From positions 1 to 64,000 of the forward strand of contig JAOARE010000020.1 in the NCBI GenBank assembly GCA_025210695.1: 64,000 nucleotides of DNA. Direction: 5' to 3'. The position numbers were made by a program, and so were the translations under genes. A model generated the notes under the pieces. The model made no database searches. It was not told the DNA's origin and saw only the letters and a list, made by a program, of their open reading frames with translations. This document shows, piece after piece, positions 45,893 through 54,260 of the stretch. The stretch comes from Rickettsiales bacterium. Its GTDB lineage: Bacteria; Pseudomonadota; Alphaproteobacteria; Rickettsiales; CANDYO01. How positions within the stretch are numbered: the first letter of the stretch is position 1; each line of letters begins with the position of its first letter.

Positions 45893-46537
45893 TTAATATT
45901 TCCGACGATTATTAGTATTGTAAGGTAAATAGGAGTGTCTACCACTAGTAAAATGATCAAGTGAGGTAGAGTGAGTACTAGAGCTTGATGAATGGGTTGG
46001 GTAACCAGCAGAAGAGTTGTTTTTAGAGAAGTCTGATATGTCTATAGGTAGGTCTTTATAGAAATAAAGAATATGCCTTAGTAGATAAGTTGCCGAAGAA
46101 AACATAAACGCATATAAAACAAAATAAAGAGAAGCATGGTCTGGGAATCTACGTGCTATATAACTTAAAGGTGGGTATGCAATGAGGATAAAAGTAATGA
46201 CTATAGAGATCACTAAACATATTAATTTCTCTCTGGTAGAGCAGGGGGTAACCTCTTTGCCATCCGCATTGAAATATTGGTACAAAGCTCTTTGTTGTTT
46301 TATTTCTAATCCTTCTGGGGTAAATGATTTTATTTTTTTTATTGTTAACTGGCGATTCAAGTTGAACCAAGAAGGGACAAACCAATATACTACTATTACT
46401 CCTAGAATACAAAAAAACCAAAGTTCTTCTAATAATGCTGCACAGGATAAAAGAAGAATTATACCACTTCCTGTGGCTGCTGATTTTAAAACAGATTTAC
46501 GATCATTACTTAGCGGACTTAACATAAAAATCACCAT
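45893..46537 (-). CDS. Hypothetical membrane protein, reverse strand between traG and traD
   Basis: Not recognised. A protein of 214 residues with two N-terminal membrane helices (LLLSCAALLEELW; ILGVIVVYWFVPSWF), two more in the middle (LVISIVITFILIAY; LYFVLYAFMFSSATYLL), and a Ser/Thr/His-rich tail. It is convergent with traG and divergent from the lytic transglycosylase gene, whose start lies 55 bases away. The organised membrane pattern and good start make it more likely real than the overlapping plus-strand frame. The position suggests an entry-exclusion or accessory protein such as TraS, but there is no sequence support. Confidence 0.65.
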   Translation of the reverse strand: MVIFMLSPLSNDRKSVLKSAATGSGIILLLSCAALLEELWFFCILGVIVVYWFVPSWFNLNRQLTIKKIKSFTPEGLEIKQQRALYQYFNADGKEVTPCSTREKLICLVISIVITFILIAYPPLSYIARRFPDHASLYFVLYAFMFSSATYLLRHILYFYKDLPIDISDFSKNNSSAGYPTHSSSSSTHSTSLDHFTSGRHSYLPYNTNNRRKY

Positions 46538-46592
46538 ATTCTTAGCTTTAGTTTATAGGCATATAATAGCACAAACACACAAAAAAGTATCT

Positions 46593-47075
46593 ATGTTTTT
46601 TACTATTTTAGTATGTTTTTTATATAGTCCGACGGGTTTTGCTAATGAGGAATGCTTAGCAGCAATAGATAAATACGAAAAGCTATATAACATCCCTACA
46701 GGGCTACTTAAGGCAGTAAGTAAGATTGAGTCTGAATATAATCCTTTTGTTCTTAATGATGGTTTAAAAACACATAGGTTTAAAACTAAGGAGGAGGTTC
46801 TTAATAGGATTAGTTATTTAATAGAGATTGGCAAAACTAATTTTGATGTTGGTTGTATGCAGATTAATTATCGTTGGCACGATAAAAACTTTACTTCCCC
46901 TGAAGAAATGCTTGATGTTACTTGGAATGTGCATTATGCGGCTTCTTTAATTTCAGGGTTGTATAAAGACCACGGATCTTGGCAAGCAGCTATAAGACAT
47001 TACCATTCATATGAACCTAAATTCTATAAACAATATTCTAAGAAAATAGCCTTGGCTTGGCTGAAGGAGCAGTAA
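46593..47075 (+). CDS. Lytic transglycosylase (VirB1/Orf169-like)
   Basis: About 160 residues from ATG 46593; the frame is open further upstream, but that part overlaps the reverse-strand gene and lacks SLT sequence. A signal peptide (FFTILVCFLYSPTGFA) is followed by an SLT domain: GLLKAVSKIESEYNPF with the catalytic Glu, DVGCMQINYRWH, NVHYAASLIS and WQAAIRHYHS. It would open the peptidoglycan for assembly of the secretion channel. Confidence 0.9.
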   Translation: MFFTILVCFLYSPTGFANEECLAAIDKYEKLYNIPTGLLKAVSKIESEYNPFVLNDGLKTHRFKTKEEVLNRISYLIEIGKTNFDVGCMQINYRWHDKNFTSPEEMLDVTWNVHYAASLISGLYKDHGSWQAAIRHYHSYEPKFYKQYSKKIALAWLKEQ

Positions 47076-47080
47076 CTAAT

Positions 47081-48940
47081 ATGAGTTTCCTAAAAAATAT
47101 TACTAGAGGCGGACAACTACAGATTCATCAATTACGGATGTTTCATCAGATATTAAACTTTGCCTTTCTAATTAGTTTAGTTATTTCCGTATTATTCTTT
47201 TGTTATCAAGTGAGTGAGGATCTCACAGAGAAAGATAAGCAATATACTATTGCCTATATCAAGGCTAATTGCTTAGTGAGTGTAAATAACCTTATGCCAA
47301 AATTAGACATAACTCAGAAGGTACTTATTAACAACAGAGAAATGGAAGTAAAAAGTAGAGATGTAATTAGAAGTAGGGCTTATATTAGATCATATAATAA
47401 TACAAAGGATTTAGTTTCAATAATGTTTGAGCATAGTTTTATAGTTTTGCTTGGTTCTTTCGTGAGTATTTTTGCTATTTGGTTTTATTATGGTTTTAAT
47501 CAAAAGAAAACAGATATTACTAAAGGTATAAAGCTAGTTAAGCCTGAAGTCTTAGCCAAACAAATCAGAAAAGAAGGCAACGCCTCTGACATTGTAATAG
47601 GTGGCCTTCCTCTGTTAAAAGATGCTGAGAATAGACATATTTTAGTTACTGGCACAACTGGCTGTGGCAAGACAAATCTGTTTGATATTATTATGCCTCA
47701 AATTAGAAGGCGTAAGAATAAGGCAGTCATTATCGATATTAAGGGCAAGTATGTTGCTAAATACTATAACCCTGAAATAGATATTATATTTAACCCATTT
47801 GATGAAAGGAGTGTAGATTGGGACATTTGGTCAGATTTTCAAACTGAGACTCATTATGAGTCATTTGCACATAGTATAATACCAGAGAATAAGAATAATC
47901 ATGACGATGTCTGGGATAAGAGCAGTAGAATAGTGTTAGTAGAAGCTTTAAAGAAGCTGTCAATTATAGGAAAAACCAACACAACGGAATTATTTAAAAT
48001 TATAGAGAAAATGGACTTAGCCAGTCTTGAAGAATTCTTTGGAGATACAAGGGCAGCAAAATTAGTTAGTAAGTCATCAGAAAAAACAACTTTTTCAATT
48101 TTAATGAATTTAGTAGCCAGTGTTGCACCATTACTTTACTTAAGAAATTCTATAGGGGCAGTAGAAAAGCGTTTTTCATTTAGAGACTGGATTATAAATG
48201 ATAATAATCAAGACTCTTGGATGTTTATAACAGCTAGAGCAGACCAAATTGATTCTATTAGAACTCTCATGAGCGCAGCAATTGATACAGCTTTAAATGC
48301 TGCTTTAAGTTTAGAAGAAGATAAGAAAAGAAGGATATGGTTTATTGCCGATGAGGTACCTGTATTAAATAAGTTATCTGCTTTGAAAAAAGGATTAACC
48401 TTAGGAAGAGAGAATGGCTGCTCAATTATGCTGGGAATTCAAGATATCCCACAACTTCGAAGTATTTATGGGTTTGATGATGCAAAAACAATATTGAATA
48501 ATATCAATACTCATTTCATTTTCCGTTATCAAGACTCAACAACAGCTAGAGAGATCTCAGAAATGCTTGGAGTTGTAGAACAAGAAAGGCATCATGAAAC
48601 TCAATCTTATGGGTCTAGTAATATTAAAGATGGAGTTTCTTTCTCAAAGCAGACTCAATCAAGGAGTTTAGTATTGCCAGTAGAAATAGCTAATCTAAAA
48701 GTTGGAGAAGCATATGTTAAATATGGGGGATATGACATCACTCATATTAAGATGAGTTTACAAAACGTGCAGGAGAAGAATCCGTGTTTTGTTCTAAAAG
48801 AGACTAAATGTAGAGTTGAGAAAATAATAGATTCTAAAGAAGGAGATGTAACCTTAGATAATACTCAAATAGATAATATAGTAGCACTAGTTAATGTAGC
48901 AGAAGGTAGGGAGGTAGATAAAGATGAAGAAGATATTTAA
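47081..48940 (+). CDS. traD: Type IV coupling protein TraD
   Basis: About 619 residues from ATG 47081 with AAGGAG upstream. Two N-terminal membrane segments (around 25-45 and 115-140) precede the ATPase: Walker A VTGTTGCGKTN near 190, FNPFDERSVDWDIW, Walker B-like IWFIADEVPVL near 425, and LGIQDIPQLRSIYG. This is the TraD/VirD4 plan. It carries the DNA-relaxase complex to the channel. The C-terminus overlaps the next gene by 17 bases. Confidence 0.94.
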   Translation: MSFLKNITRGGQLQIHQLRMFHQILNFAFLISLVISVLFFCYQVSEDLTEKDKQYTIAYIKANCLVSVNNLMPKLDITQKVLINNREMEVKSRDVIRSRAYIRSYNNTKDLVSIMFEHSFIVLLGSFVSIFAIWFYYGFNQKKTDITKGIKLVKPEVLAKQIRKEGNASDIVIGGLPLLKDAENRHILVTGTTGCGKTNLFDIIMPQIRRRKNKAVIIDIKGKYVAKYYNPEIDIIFNPFDERSVDWDIWSDFQTETHYESFAHSIIPENKNNHDDVWDKSSRIVLVEALKKLSIIGKTNTTELFKIIEKMDLASLEEFFGDTRAAKLVSKSSEKTTFSILMNLVASVAPLLYLRNSIGAVEKRFSFRDWIINDNNQDSWMFITARADQIDSIRTLMSAAIDTALNAALSLEEDKKRRIWFIADEVPVLNKLSALKKGLTLGRENGCSIMLGIQDIPQLRSIYGFDDAKTILNNINTHFIFRYQDSTTAREISEMLGVVEQERHHETQSYGSSNIKDGVSFSKQTQSRSLVLPVEIANLKVGEAYVKYGGYDITHIKMSLQNVQEKNPCFVLKETKCRVEKIIDSKEGDVTLDNTQIDNIVALVNVAEGREVDKDEEDI

Positions 48941-49406
48941 ATGTATTTTTATAACGTTAATATCAATTCCGATTATTTTAGTTCTAGCGTATTACTTTTT
49001 AATATTTATTTATATTAAATGGCATGATTCTAAGGATGATAAAATCCTTAGAATGAATAAGTTTGATCAAGTTCTTTGGTTTGACGAAAACCATAGAGAA
49101 GACAGGTCGAAACCTCATCACTATTCTGGTTGTGTTAGAGGTGAAATGTATTATGACTTGATTGATAATTATCTTAAAGTCGGTATGCAGAAAGAGGAAG
49201 TATTTGAACTGCTTGGTAAACCAGCGTACGGCTTAAAGTATCCAGAGAATAAGAAAAGACAATATTGTTTAGAGTATAAACTTGGTGGATGTTCTGTAAG
49301 TTCTGGATCTGGCAGGATATTATTAGTATGTATTCAAAATAACAAAGTTAAAGAAATATTCCATGATAGTAGAAATAATAACGCTGAAACAATTAACATA
49401 AAATAG
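48924..49406 (+). CDS. Small membrane-anchored BamE/SmpA-like protein
   Basis: A protein of 160 residues with an N-terminal membrane anchor (about 7-30). A small domain has LIDNYLKVGMQKEEVFELLG, the pattern of BamE/OmlA-like folds (a helix-turn with GMTxxEVxxLLG). Cys-containing strands (QYCLEYKLGGC; RILLVCIQNNKVKEI) follow. No lipobox is evident. It overlaps traD and precedes the hydrolase gene by eight bases, so it is probably part of the same transcript. Its role is unknown. Confidence 0.7.
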   Translation: MKKIFKCIFITLISIPIILVLAYYFLIFIYIKWHDSKDDKILRMNKFDQVLWFDENHREDRSKPHHYSGCVRGEMYYDLIDNYLKVGMQKEEVFELLGKPAYGLKYPENKKRQYCLEYKLGGCSVSSGSGRILLVCIQNNKVKEIFHDSRNNNAETINIK

Positions 49407-49414
49407 GAAAAAAT

Positions 49415-50806
49415 ATGGTTATAAAAAATAGTGAAGCAGCTGAACTTAGTAAGTTAATCTATGTAAATCCAGTTGAGAGGATTAACAAAGGTTATGATCA
49501 AAAATATAGATTTATAGAATCATCAGCACATAAAGATAGCGCAGAAGGGTTCTTTGGAGCGGCCTTTGAAAAAGATAATTCTATAGTTATTGCTTTTAGA
49601 GGAACTAATAGTCCTTTTGAGAATCTAAATGGAAAATCTATTATAAAGATGGTAAGACAATCTTCTAAAGATTTAGAAGATGATTTATCCTTTGTATTTA
49701 ACAGATGGGGAATTTCAAATAGAGCAATGCCGCAATATAAAGAGGCTCTTGAGTTCTCTCAAAAGGTAAAAGAAAAATATTCAACTAATATGGAACTAAT
49801 TATTATTGGTCATTCATTAGGTGGAGGTTTGGCTCAGTTAGTTGGTATAGCACTAAAAGAGAAGGTGATTAGTTTTGATTCACCTGGGACTCTATCTATT
49901 GCGCGTAACTTGTTTAGCCAAGATAGAATTGATTCTCATAAAGATATGATTACTGCTTTTACATCGGGACCTAATCTTTTTAATACTATAGGAAAACAAA
50001 TAGTTAAACCTATTCAGGTTAGCGTTAAAACCAGCGCCCACAACTTTATTGAACCTAATGCTTTGGGGGTTGTAGGTGAGAAGATTTTGCAAACAATAGA
50101 GTTTAGATATTGGCAGTATAGCAAGGAGCAGCATAGTATTGAGAATATATACCAATCATTTAATTCTATAAGCGGAGAGCCAACTATAATAGTTGACTAT
50201 GAGCAATGGCCAACATGGACTGAGGCTAAAGAGCAATTTTACTCTCATTGTATCCTAGAGAGTAATCCAAGTGAGGAATCTGATGAGAGCTATCCGGACG
50301 TGTTTGATGTTCTAGATGTTTTTTCAGATTCTGAAGTAAGTGATCCTAAATTAAGTAATACAGAGCGTTTTCAGAAATTAGCTGAGTCGCAAAGAGACTC
50401 AGGTAATGAAGACCTTGAAGAGATCTTTAAACATGCGGCTGATCAAATTCAGGCTGTATTAGATGTTCTTAATAACAAAGAATCCAATAATAATGGTTTT
50501 CAATTTGATTCTAGTATTTTTGATCACGCTAAACAAAACTTTAATTTAAATGATTATGTATCCGAGGAGTATCCTTCAAATCCAAATAATAATCCATTAT
50601 CCTTGTTCCAACATATAATGGATACGGTCTCAAAACAAAGGCACAATGATCCTAGCTTAAATAATATTGATCTTTTGCAGCAGCTTGCAACGGATCAAGA
50701 AGCCGATGATGGTCATGGCCTTAGCGATTTGTTCGTTAGTCTATCTGGCCAAACGGCTGCTGCAATGAAGTCTCTTGGTATTGATTTAAATGAGGATGAT
50801 CTATAG
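49415..50806 (+). CDS. Lipase-like alpha/beta hydrolase
   Basis: A protein of 463 residues. The N-terminal 220 residues form a class-3-lipase-like domain: FGAAFEKDNSIVIAFRGTNS and the nucleophile elbow IIGHSLGGGLAQ (Ser near 133), FDSPGT with a candidate Asp, and a later His (SAHNF). The C-terminal half is acidic, low complexity and helical (repeats like NTERFQKLAESQRDSGNEDL and DLLQQLATDQEADDG). There is no signal peptide. Placed behind traD, it is a plausible secreted cargo or effector acting on host lipids (inference). The stop codon lies inside a hairpin described separately. Confidence 0.78.
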   Translation: MVIKNSEAAELSKLIYVNPVERINKGYDQKYRFIESSAHKDSAEGFFGAAFEKDNSIVIAFRGTNSPFENLNGKSIIKMVRQSSKDLEDDLSFVFNRWGISNRAMPQYKEALEFSQKVKEKYSTNMELIIIGHSLGGGLAQLVGIALKEKVISFDSPGTLSIARNLFSQDRIDSHKDMITAFTSGPNLFNTIGKQIVKPIQVSVKTSAHNFIEPNALGVVGEKILQTIEFRYWQYSKEQHSIENIYQSFNSISGEPTIIVDYEQWPTWTEAKEQFYSHCILESNPSEESDESYPDVFDVLDVFSDSEVSDPKLSNTERFQKLAESQRDSGNEDLEEIFKHAADQIQAVLDVLNNKESNNNGFQFDSSIFDHAKQNFNLNDYVSEEYPSNPNNNPLSLFQHIMDTVSKQRHNDPSLNNIDLLQQLATDQEADDGHGLSDLFVSLSGQTAAAMKSLGIDLNEDDL

Positions 50807-50870
50807 TTTATATTGCTATAGATCAATTAATTAGTTATTATGATCTATAGGTAGGAGGTTTATAGATCAT
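50798..50870 (+). promoter_or_regulatory. Double-hairpin leader enclosing the Fic gene ribosome binding site
   Basis: Two perfect hairpins lie in tandem. The first is GATCTATAG (50798-50806) with CTATAGATC (50816-50824), overlapping the hydrolase stop. The second is ATGATCTATA (50840-50849) with TATAGATCAT (50861-50870), whose loop GGTAGGAGGTT holds the ribosome binding site and whose right arm includes the AT of the start codon. The arms of both hairpins match, so alternative pairing (50816-50824 with 50842-50850) is possible. It could be a translational switch or a pair of DNA operators for the Fic protein's own winged helix. Confidence 0.7.
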
Positions 50871-51972
50871 GCAATGGAATTGGGAATTAAAAGATTGGCC
50901 ACATTTTAGTTATGATAGCAAGGCATTAGAGGTCTTAGAGTTAGAATTTATGAAAAACTCTGGAAAGCTCCTTGGTGCAATAAAGCATATTAATAAAGAT
51001 GACGAAGAACGACTCCGTGTTGAGTTAGTTAGTGATGAAGCTTTAAAAACATCTAAAATTGAAGGAGAGATATTAGATCGTGATAGTCTTCAATCCTCTG
51101 TGCGCAAACAGTTCGGACTTAAAACGGACAATAGAAAAATACCACCTGCTGAACAAGGTATTGCTACTATGATGGTTGATCTTTATAAAAACTGTAACAA
51201 TCTACTGACAGAGAAAACACTTTGTAATTGGCATAGGATGTTAATGAATAATCGAATAGACGTAAGAGAGATTGGCCGTTATAGAACTGATCCAGAACCT
51301 ATGCAAATTATTTCTGATCCATTATATAAGAGTGTAATACACTATGAAGCACCACCAGCACGTAGATTAGCAGGTGAGATGAGTAATTTTATTAAATGGT
51401 TTAATGCTTACGATAAAAGAGAACAAAAACTATCACCTCTTCTTCGTGCTTCTATTGCTCACTGGTACTTTGTATGTATACACCCATTTGAGGATGGAAA
51501 TGGACGTATTGCTCGTGCTTTATCTGAATATTCTTTAGCGCAAAGTATAGGTCATCCAACATTAATTGCTCTTGCTTATACAATTGAATTAAACCGTAAA
51601 GAATATTATGCACAGTTAGCTAAACATAATAGGTCAAATAAAATTACCGAATGGATTCTATATTTTTCAAATATTATCATTGATGCACAAAAAAACACAG
51701 AAAGGCGTATAGACTTTTTAATTTCTAAAGCCAAAGTTTTTGATCTATTAAAAGGTAAAATTAACTCTCGCCAAGAAAAAGTTCTTCTACGAATGTTTAG
51801 AGAGGGAATTGATGGTTTCAAAGGTGGGTTGAGTGCTAATAATTATATATCAATAACCAACACAACAACTGCTACAGCCTCACGTGATTTAAAAAACCTT
51901 GTTGATCATGGAGTATTTAGGAAAGAAGGAAGCTTAAAGCACACTAGATATCATTTAAATTTATCTAATTAG
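50869..51972 (+). CDS. Fic family protein (class II) with C-terminal winged helix
   Basis: A protein of 367 residues. The N-terminal DUF4172-like part (WNWELKDWPHFSYD) contains an inhibitory-helix motif TSKIEG near 64, which matches (S/T)xxxE(G/N). The Fic motif HPFEDGNGRIAR is near 205, with His as catalytic base. It transfers a nucleotide monophosphate, usually AMP, to target hydroxyls. A C-terminal winged helix (SITNTTTATASRDLKNLVDHG) suggests DNA binding and self-regulation. The ribosome binding site lies in a hairpin loop. Fic proteins in host-associated bacteria may act on host or own proteins, and the target is not evident. Confidence 0.92.
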   Translation: MQWNWELKDWPHFSYDSKALEVLELEFMKNSGKLLGAIKHINKDDEERLRVELVSDEALKTSKIEGEILDRDSLQSSVRKQFGLKTDNRKIPPAEQGIATMMVDLYKNCNNLLTEKTLCNWHRMLMNNRIDVREIGRYRTDPEPMQIISDPLYKSVIHYEAPPARRLAGEMSNFIKWFNAYDKREQKLSPLLRASIAHWYFVCIHPFEDGNGRIARALSEYSLAQSIGHPTLIALAYTIELNRKEYYAQLAKHNRSNKITEWILYFSNIIIDAQKNTERRIDFLISKAKVFDLLKGKINSRQEKVLLRMFREGIDGFKGGLSANNYISITNTTTATASRDLKNLVDHGVFRKEGSLKHTRYHLNLSN

Positions 51973-52218
51973 TGGTTTATAAAGTCAACCTAGGGGGCTG
52001 ATAATATTTTCTTTCAAAAGGAGCTATAGTGACATTTAATATTACGTTTATTAATGATAATTAATAAAAAGACTTGTAAATGTTTGTGGAGTAAGTAAAC
52101 TTTAATGCTTGGAGTTGTTGAGTATTTATATATTATAGTATCACGGCAGTTTATAATAAAAAATTTAGTAATAAACAAGAACTAATAACAATATTAATAT
52201 AAAAAAATAGGAAAATAT

Positions 52219-52494
52219 ATGAACAAAGAAGAATTAATAACGGCAATTGCAGAAAAAACTAATTCCACCAAAGTAGATATTAAGAAGTTTTTAGATGGTT
52301 ACGTTGAGGTAGTAACTACAGCATTACAATCTGACGATCCAGTTCAACTTATTGGTTTTGGTAGTTTTTCAGTTAGTGCTAGAGCTGAGCATAAAGGGCG
52401 CAATCCAAGAACAGGTGTAGAAATTACAATTCCTGCTTCAAAGGTTGTAAGGTTCTCTGTTGGTAAACAACTTAAAGAAGCTGTTAATAAGTAA
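52219..52494 (+). CDS. HU/IHF-family DNA-binding protein
   Basis: A protein of 91 residues, the family length. MNKEELITAIAEKTNST, GFGSFSVSARAEHKGRNPRTG and ITIPASKVVRFSVGKQLKEAV match HU, including the DNA-intercalating arm with RNPRTG. It bends and packages DNA. It stands alone with about 245 upstream bases in which no other gene was recognised. It could be element-borne or chromosomal. Confidence 0.94.
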   Translation: MNKEELITAIAEKTNSTKVDIKKFLDGYVEVVTTALQSDDPVQLIGFGSFSVSARAEHKGRNPRTGVEITIPASKVVRFSVGKQLKEAVNK

Positions 52495-52585
52495 GTTATT
52501 AGGTTTTATAGTTAGATTTAATTTAATAAGTGTGAGTAATATGTTGGCTGTTTCTACAATGATAGGAAAAGGAGTTTAGATTATT

Positions 52586-53506
52586 ATGGAAAATAATCAA
52601 AAGAATAATAACTTATACCTAGAAGAAATAGCCAATATTCTAGAGAAAAGTAATTCTTATCAAGTACTAAAACGTTTTGAGAAAATAGAGCAATATAATA
52701 CTTGCAATGGAGAGAAGAAGTTACTTGGAATTTACCTCGATACTGAAACGACTGGCTTAGACTATAAGAAAGATAAAATTATAGAGCTTGCTTTAGTTAC
52801 ATTTGAGTACAGCCTAGACGGTCGTATTTATAAGATATTGGATAGTTATTCTAGTTTTCAGGATCCTGGTATATTACTGAGCGAAGAAGTATCTCGATTA
52901 ACAGGAATAACTAATGATATGGTTAAGGATCACATTATAGATAATAATCGTATTGAAGAAATTGTAAGGCCTGCCTCATTAATAATAGCTCATAATAGTA
53001 GCTTTGATAGAAAGTTTATAGAAAAGCAATTTCCTATATTTCAAGAAAAGCCATGGGGCTGTAGCTATGCGCAGATTCCTTGGAATAAGGAGAACATCTC
53101 TACAGCTAAACTAGATTATTTAGCATATAAACTTGGCTTCTTTTATAATGCACATCGGGCCGAAGTAGATTGTTTAGTTGGCATTCATATATTATCACAA
53201 ATATTACCTGTATCAAAAGAATTAGCTTTTAAAAGTTTGCTAGATAGTTCGTTACAAAGTTCTTATATAATTTGGTCAATTAATGCACCTTTTGCCAGTA
53301 AAGATATTCTTAAGAAACGGGGTTATAAATGGAATCCTGGTGATAACGGTAAACCAAGATCTTGGTTCATAGAGGTTCAAGCACAAGATAAAGCATCGGA
53401 GCTTGAGTTCTTATCTGAGTATGTTTATAAAAGCAAAGAAACTGGGCAAATAATGCCTATAGTAAAAGAGATTAATGCATTCAATAGATTCTCTATGAGA
53501 ATATGA
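52586..53506 (+). CDS. DnaQ-like 3'-5' exonuclease (DEDDh)
   Basis: A protein of 306 residues. Exonuclease motifs: LDTETTGLDY (Exo I, near 51), IAHNSSFDRKF (Exo II, near 136), and HRAEVDCLVG (Exo III with His and Asp, near 191). The C-terminal 90 residues (DILKKRGYKWNPGDNGKPRSW) resemble a domain often found behind such exonucleases in mobile elements. It is related to the proofreading epsilon subunit of DNA polymerase III, but this size and tail suggest a separate nuclease. Related proteins are frequent in Rickettsiales transfer regions. Confidence 0.88.
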   Translation: MENNQKNNNLYLEEIANILEKSNSYQVLKRFEKIEQYNTCNGEKKLLGIYLDTETTGLDYKKDKIIELALVTFEYSLDGRIYKILDSYSSFQDPGILLSEEVSRLTGITNDMVKDHIIDNNRIEEIVRPASLIIAHNSSFDRKFIEKQFPIFQEKPWGCSYAQIPWNKENISTAKLDYLAYKLGFFYNAHRAEVDCLVGIHILSQILPVSKELAFKSLLDSSLQSSYIIWSINAPFASKDILKKRGYKWNPGDNGKPRSWFIEVQAQDKASELEFLSEYVYKSKETGQIMPIVKEINAFNRFSMRI

Positions 53507-53654
53507 GAAAAAGCAATAAAATGAACAACATAGATTACTTAAGAAAATATTTAAGAGAAAAGGGATTTAGGAGTTTTAAACTTTAAGAAGAGTCTAGTAC
53601 TTGAGGTTTTAAAACTCAACAGCGGAAGCACTCAAATACTAAAGTAAAATATTT

Positions 53655-53975
53655 ATGACACAGACTTATATTATTGTTATTGGAAATGAGAAAGGGGTAG
53701 TTGGTAAAACTACGAGTTCTGTTCATTTAATAGTAAGCTTATTGTATTTAGGTTTAAAATTATCTTCTATTGACGCAGATTGTCGTCAACAATCATTATC
53801 ACGTTATTTGGCTAATCAGGCAAGTTATGCTCTAAAACATAATGCTAACTCGAATGTTTCTAAAATTCATCATCCAAAGCATTTTGCTATAAGTGCTTCA
53901 CTTGATAGTTTATTAGATAAAAAAACAAACAAGAACAATCTAACGATAACGATGCTGATATCACGTTTAGCATAA
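53655..53975 (+). pseudogene. mipZ: MipZ/ParA-like ATPase, truncated
   Basis: A product of 106 residues versus about 270 expected. TYIIVIGNEKG and GLKLSSIDADCRQQSLSRYL match the N-terminus of MipZ, the alphaproteobacterial division-site regulator. The P-loop reads KGVVGKTT where KGGSGKST is expected, and the remaining two thirds are missing. The reading breaks up after residue 85. A 24-bp palindrome lies 31 bases beyond the stop. It is very probably a decayed chromosomal gene. Confidence 0.75.
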
Positions 53976-54006
53976 GTGATAATGTTAAGCATAATATTCG
54001 TTATGA

Positions 54007-54030
54007 TTTACTATCCTATAGGATAGTAAA
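54007..54030. repeat. 24-bp perfect palindrome, copy 1
   Basis: TTTACTATCCTA followed directly by its exact reverse complement. An identical copy lies at 56568-56591. This one sits just beyond the MipZ fragment. Confidence 0.9.
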
Positions 54031-54260
54031 ATTTAAGAAAAAATAGATGACAACACTAAGAAAAGCAATAGAATTTAGAATTAAGAAAGTGAAGCTACAA
54101 AATATAAAAAGTGAGAAATAAAAAACAAGAAAAATAAGACAAAAGAAAAAAGTAAGAACAAAAAACTAATAGTGAAAAAATTAAAACTAGTTGATACAGC
54201 AAATAATGAGAGCATAAAATTAGAATACCTAAAGAGTGAGAATAATAGAAGCAACATCAC

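Noticed and set aside
46182-46592. Upstream extension of the lytic transglycosylase frame
   Set aside because: It overlaps a credible reverse-strand membrane gene, lacks family sequence, and would bury the signal peptide that starts at 46593.
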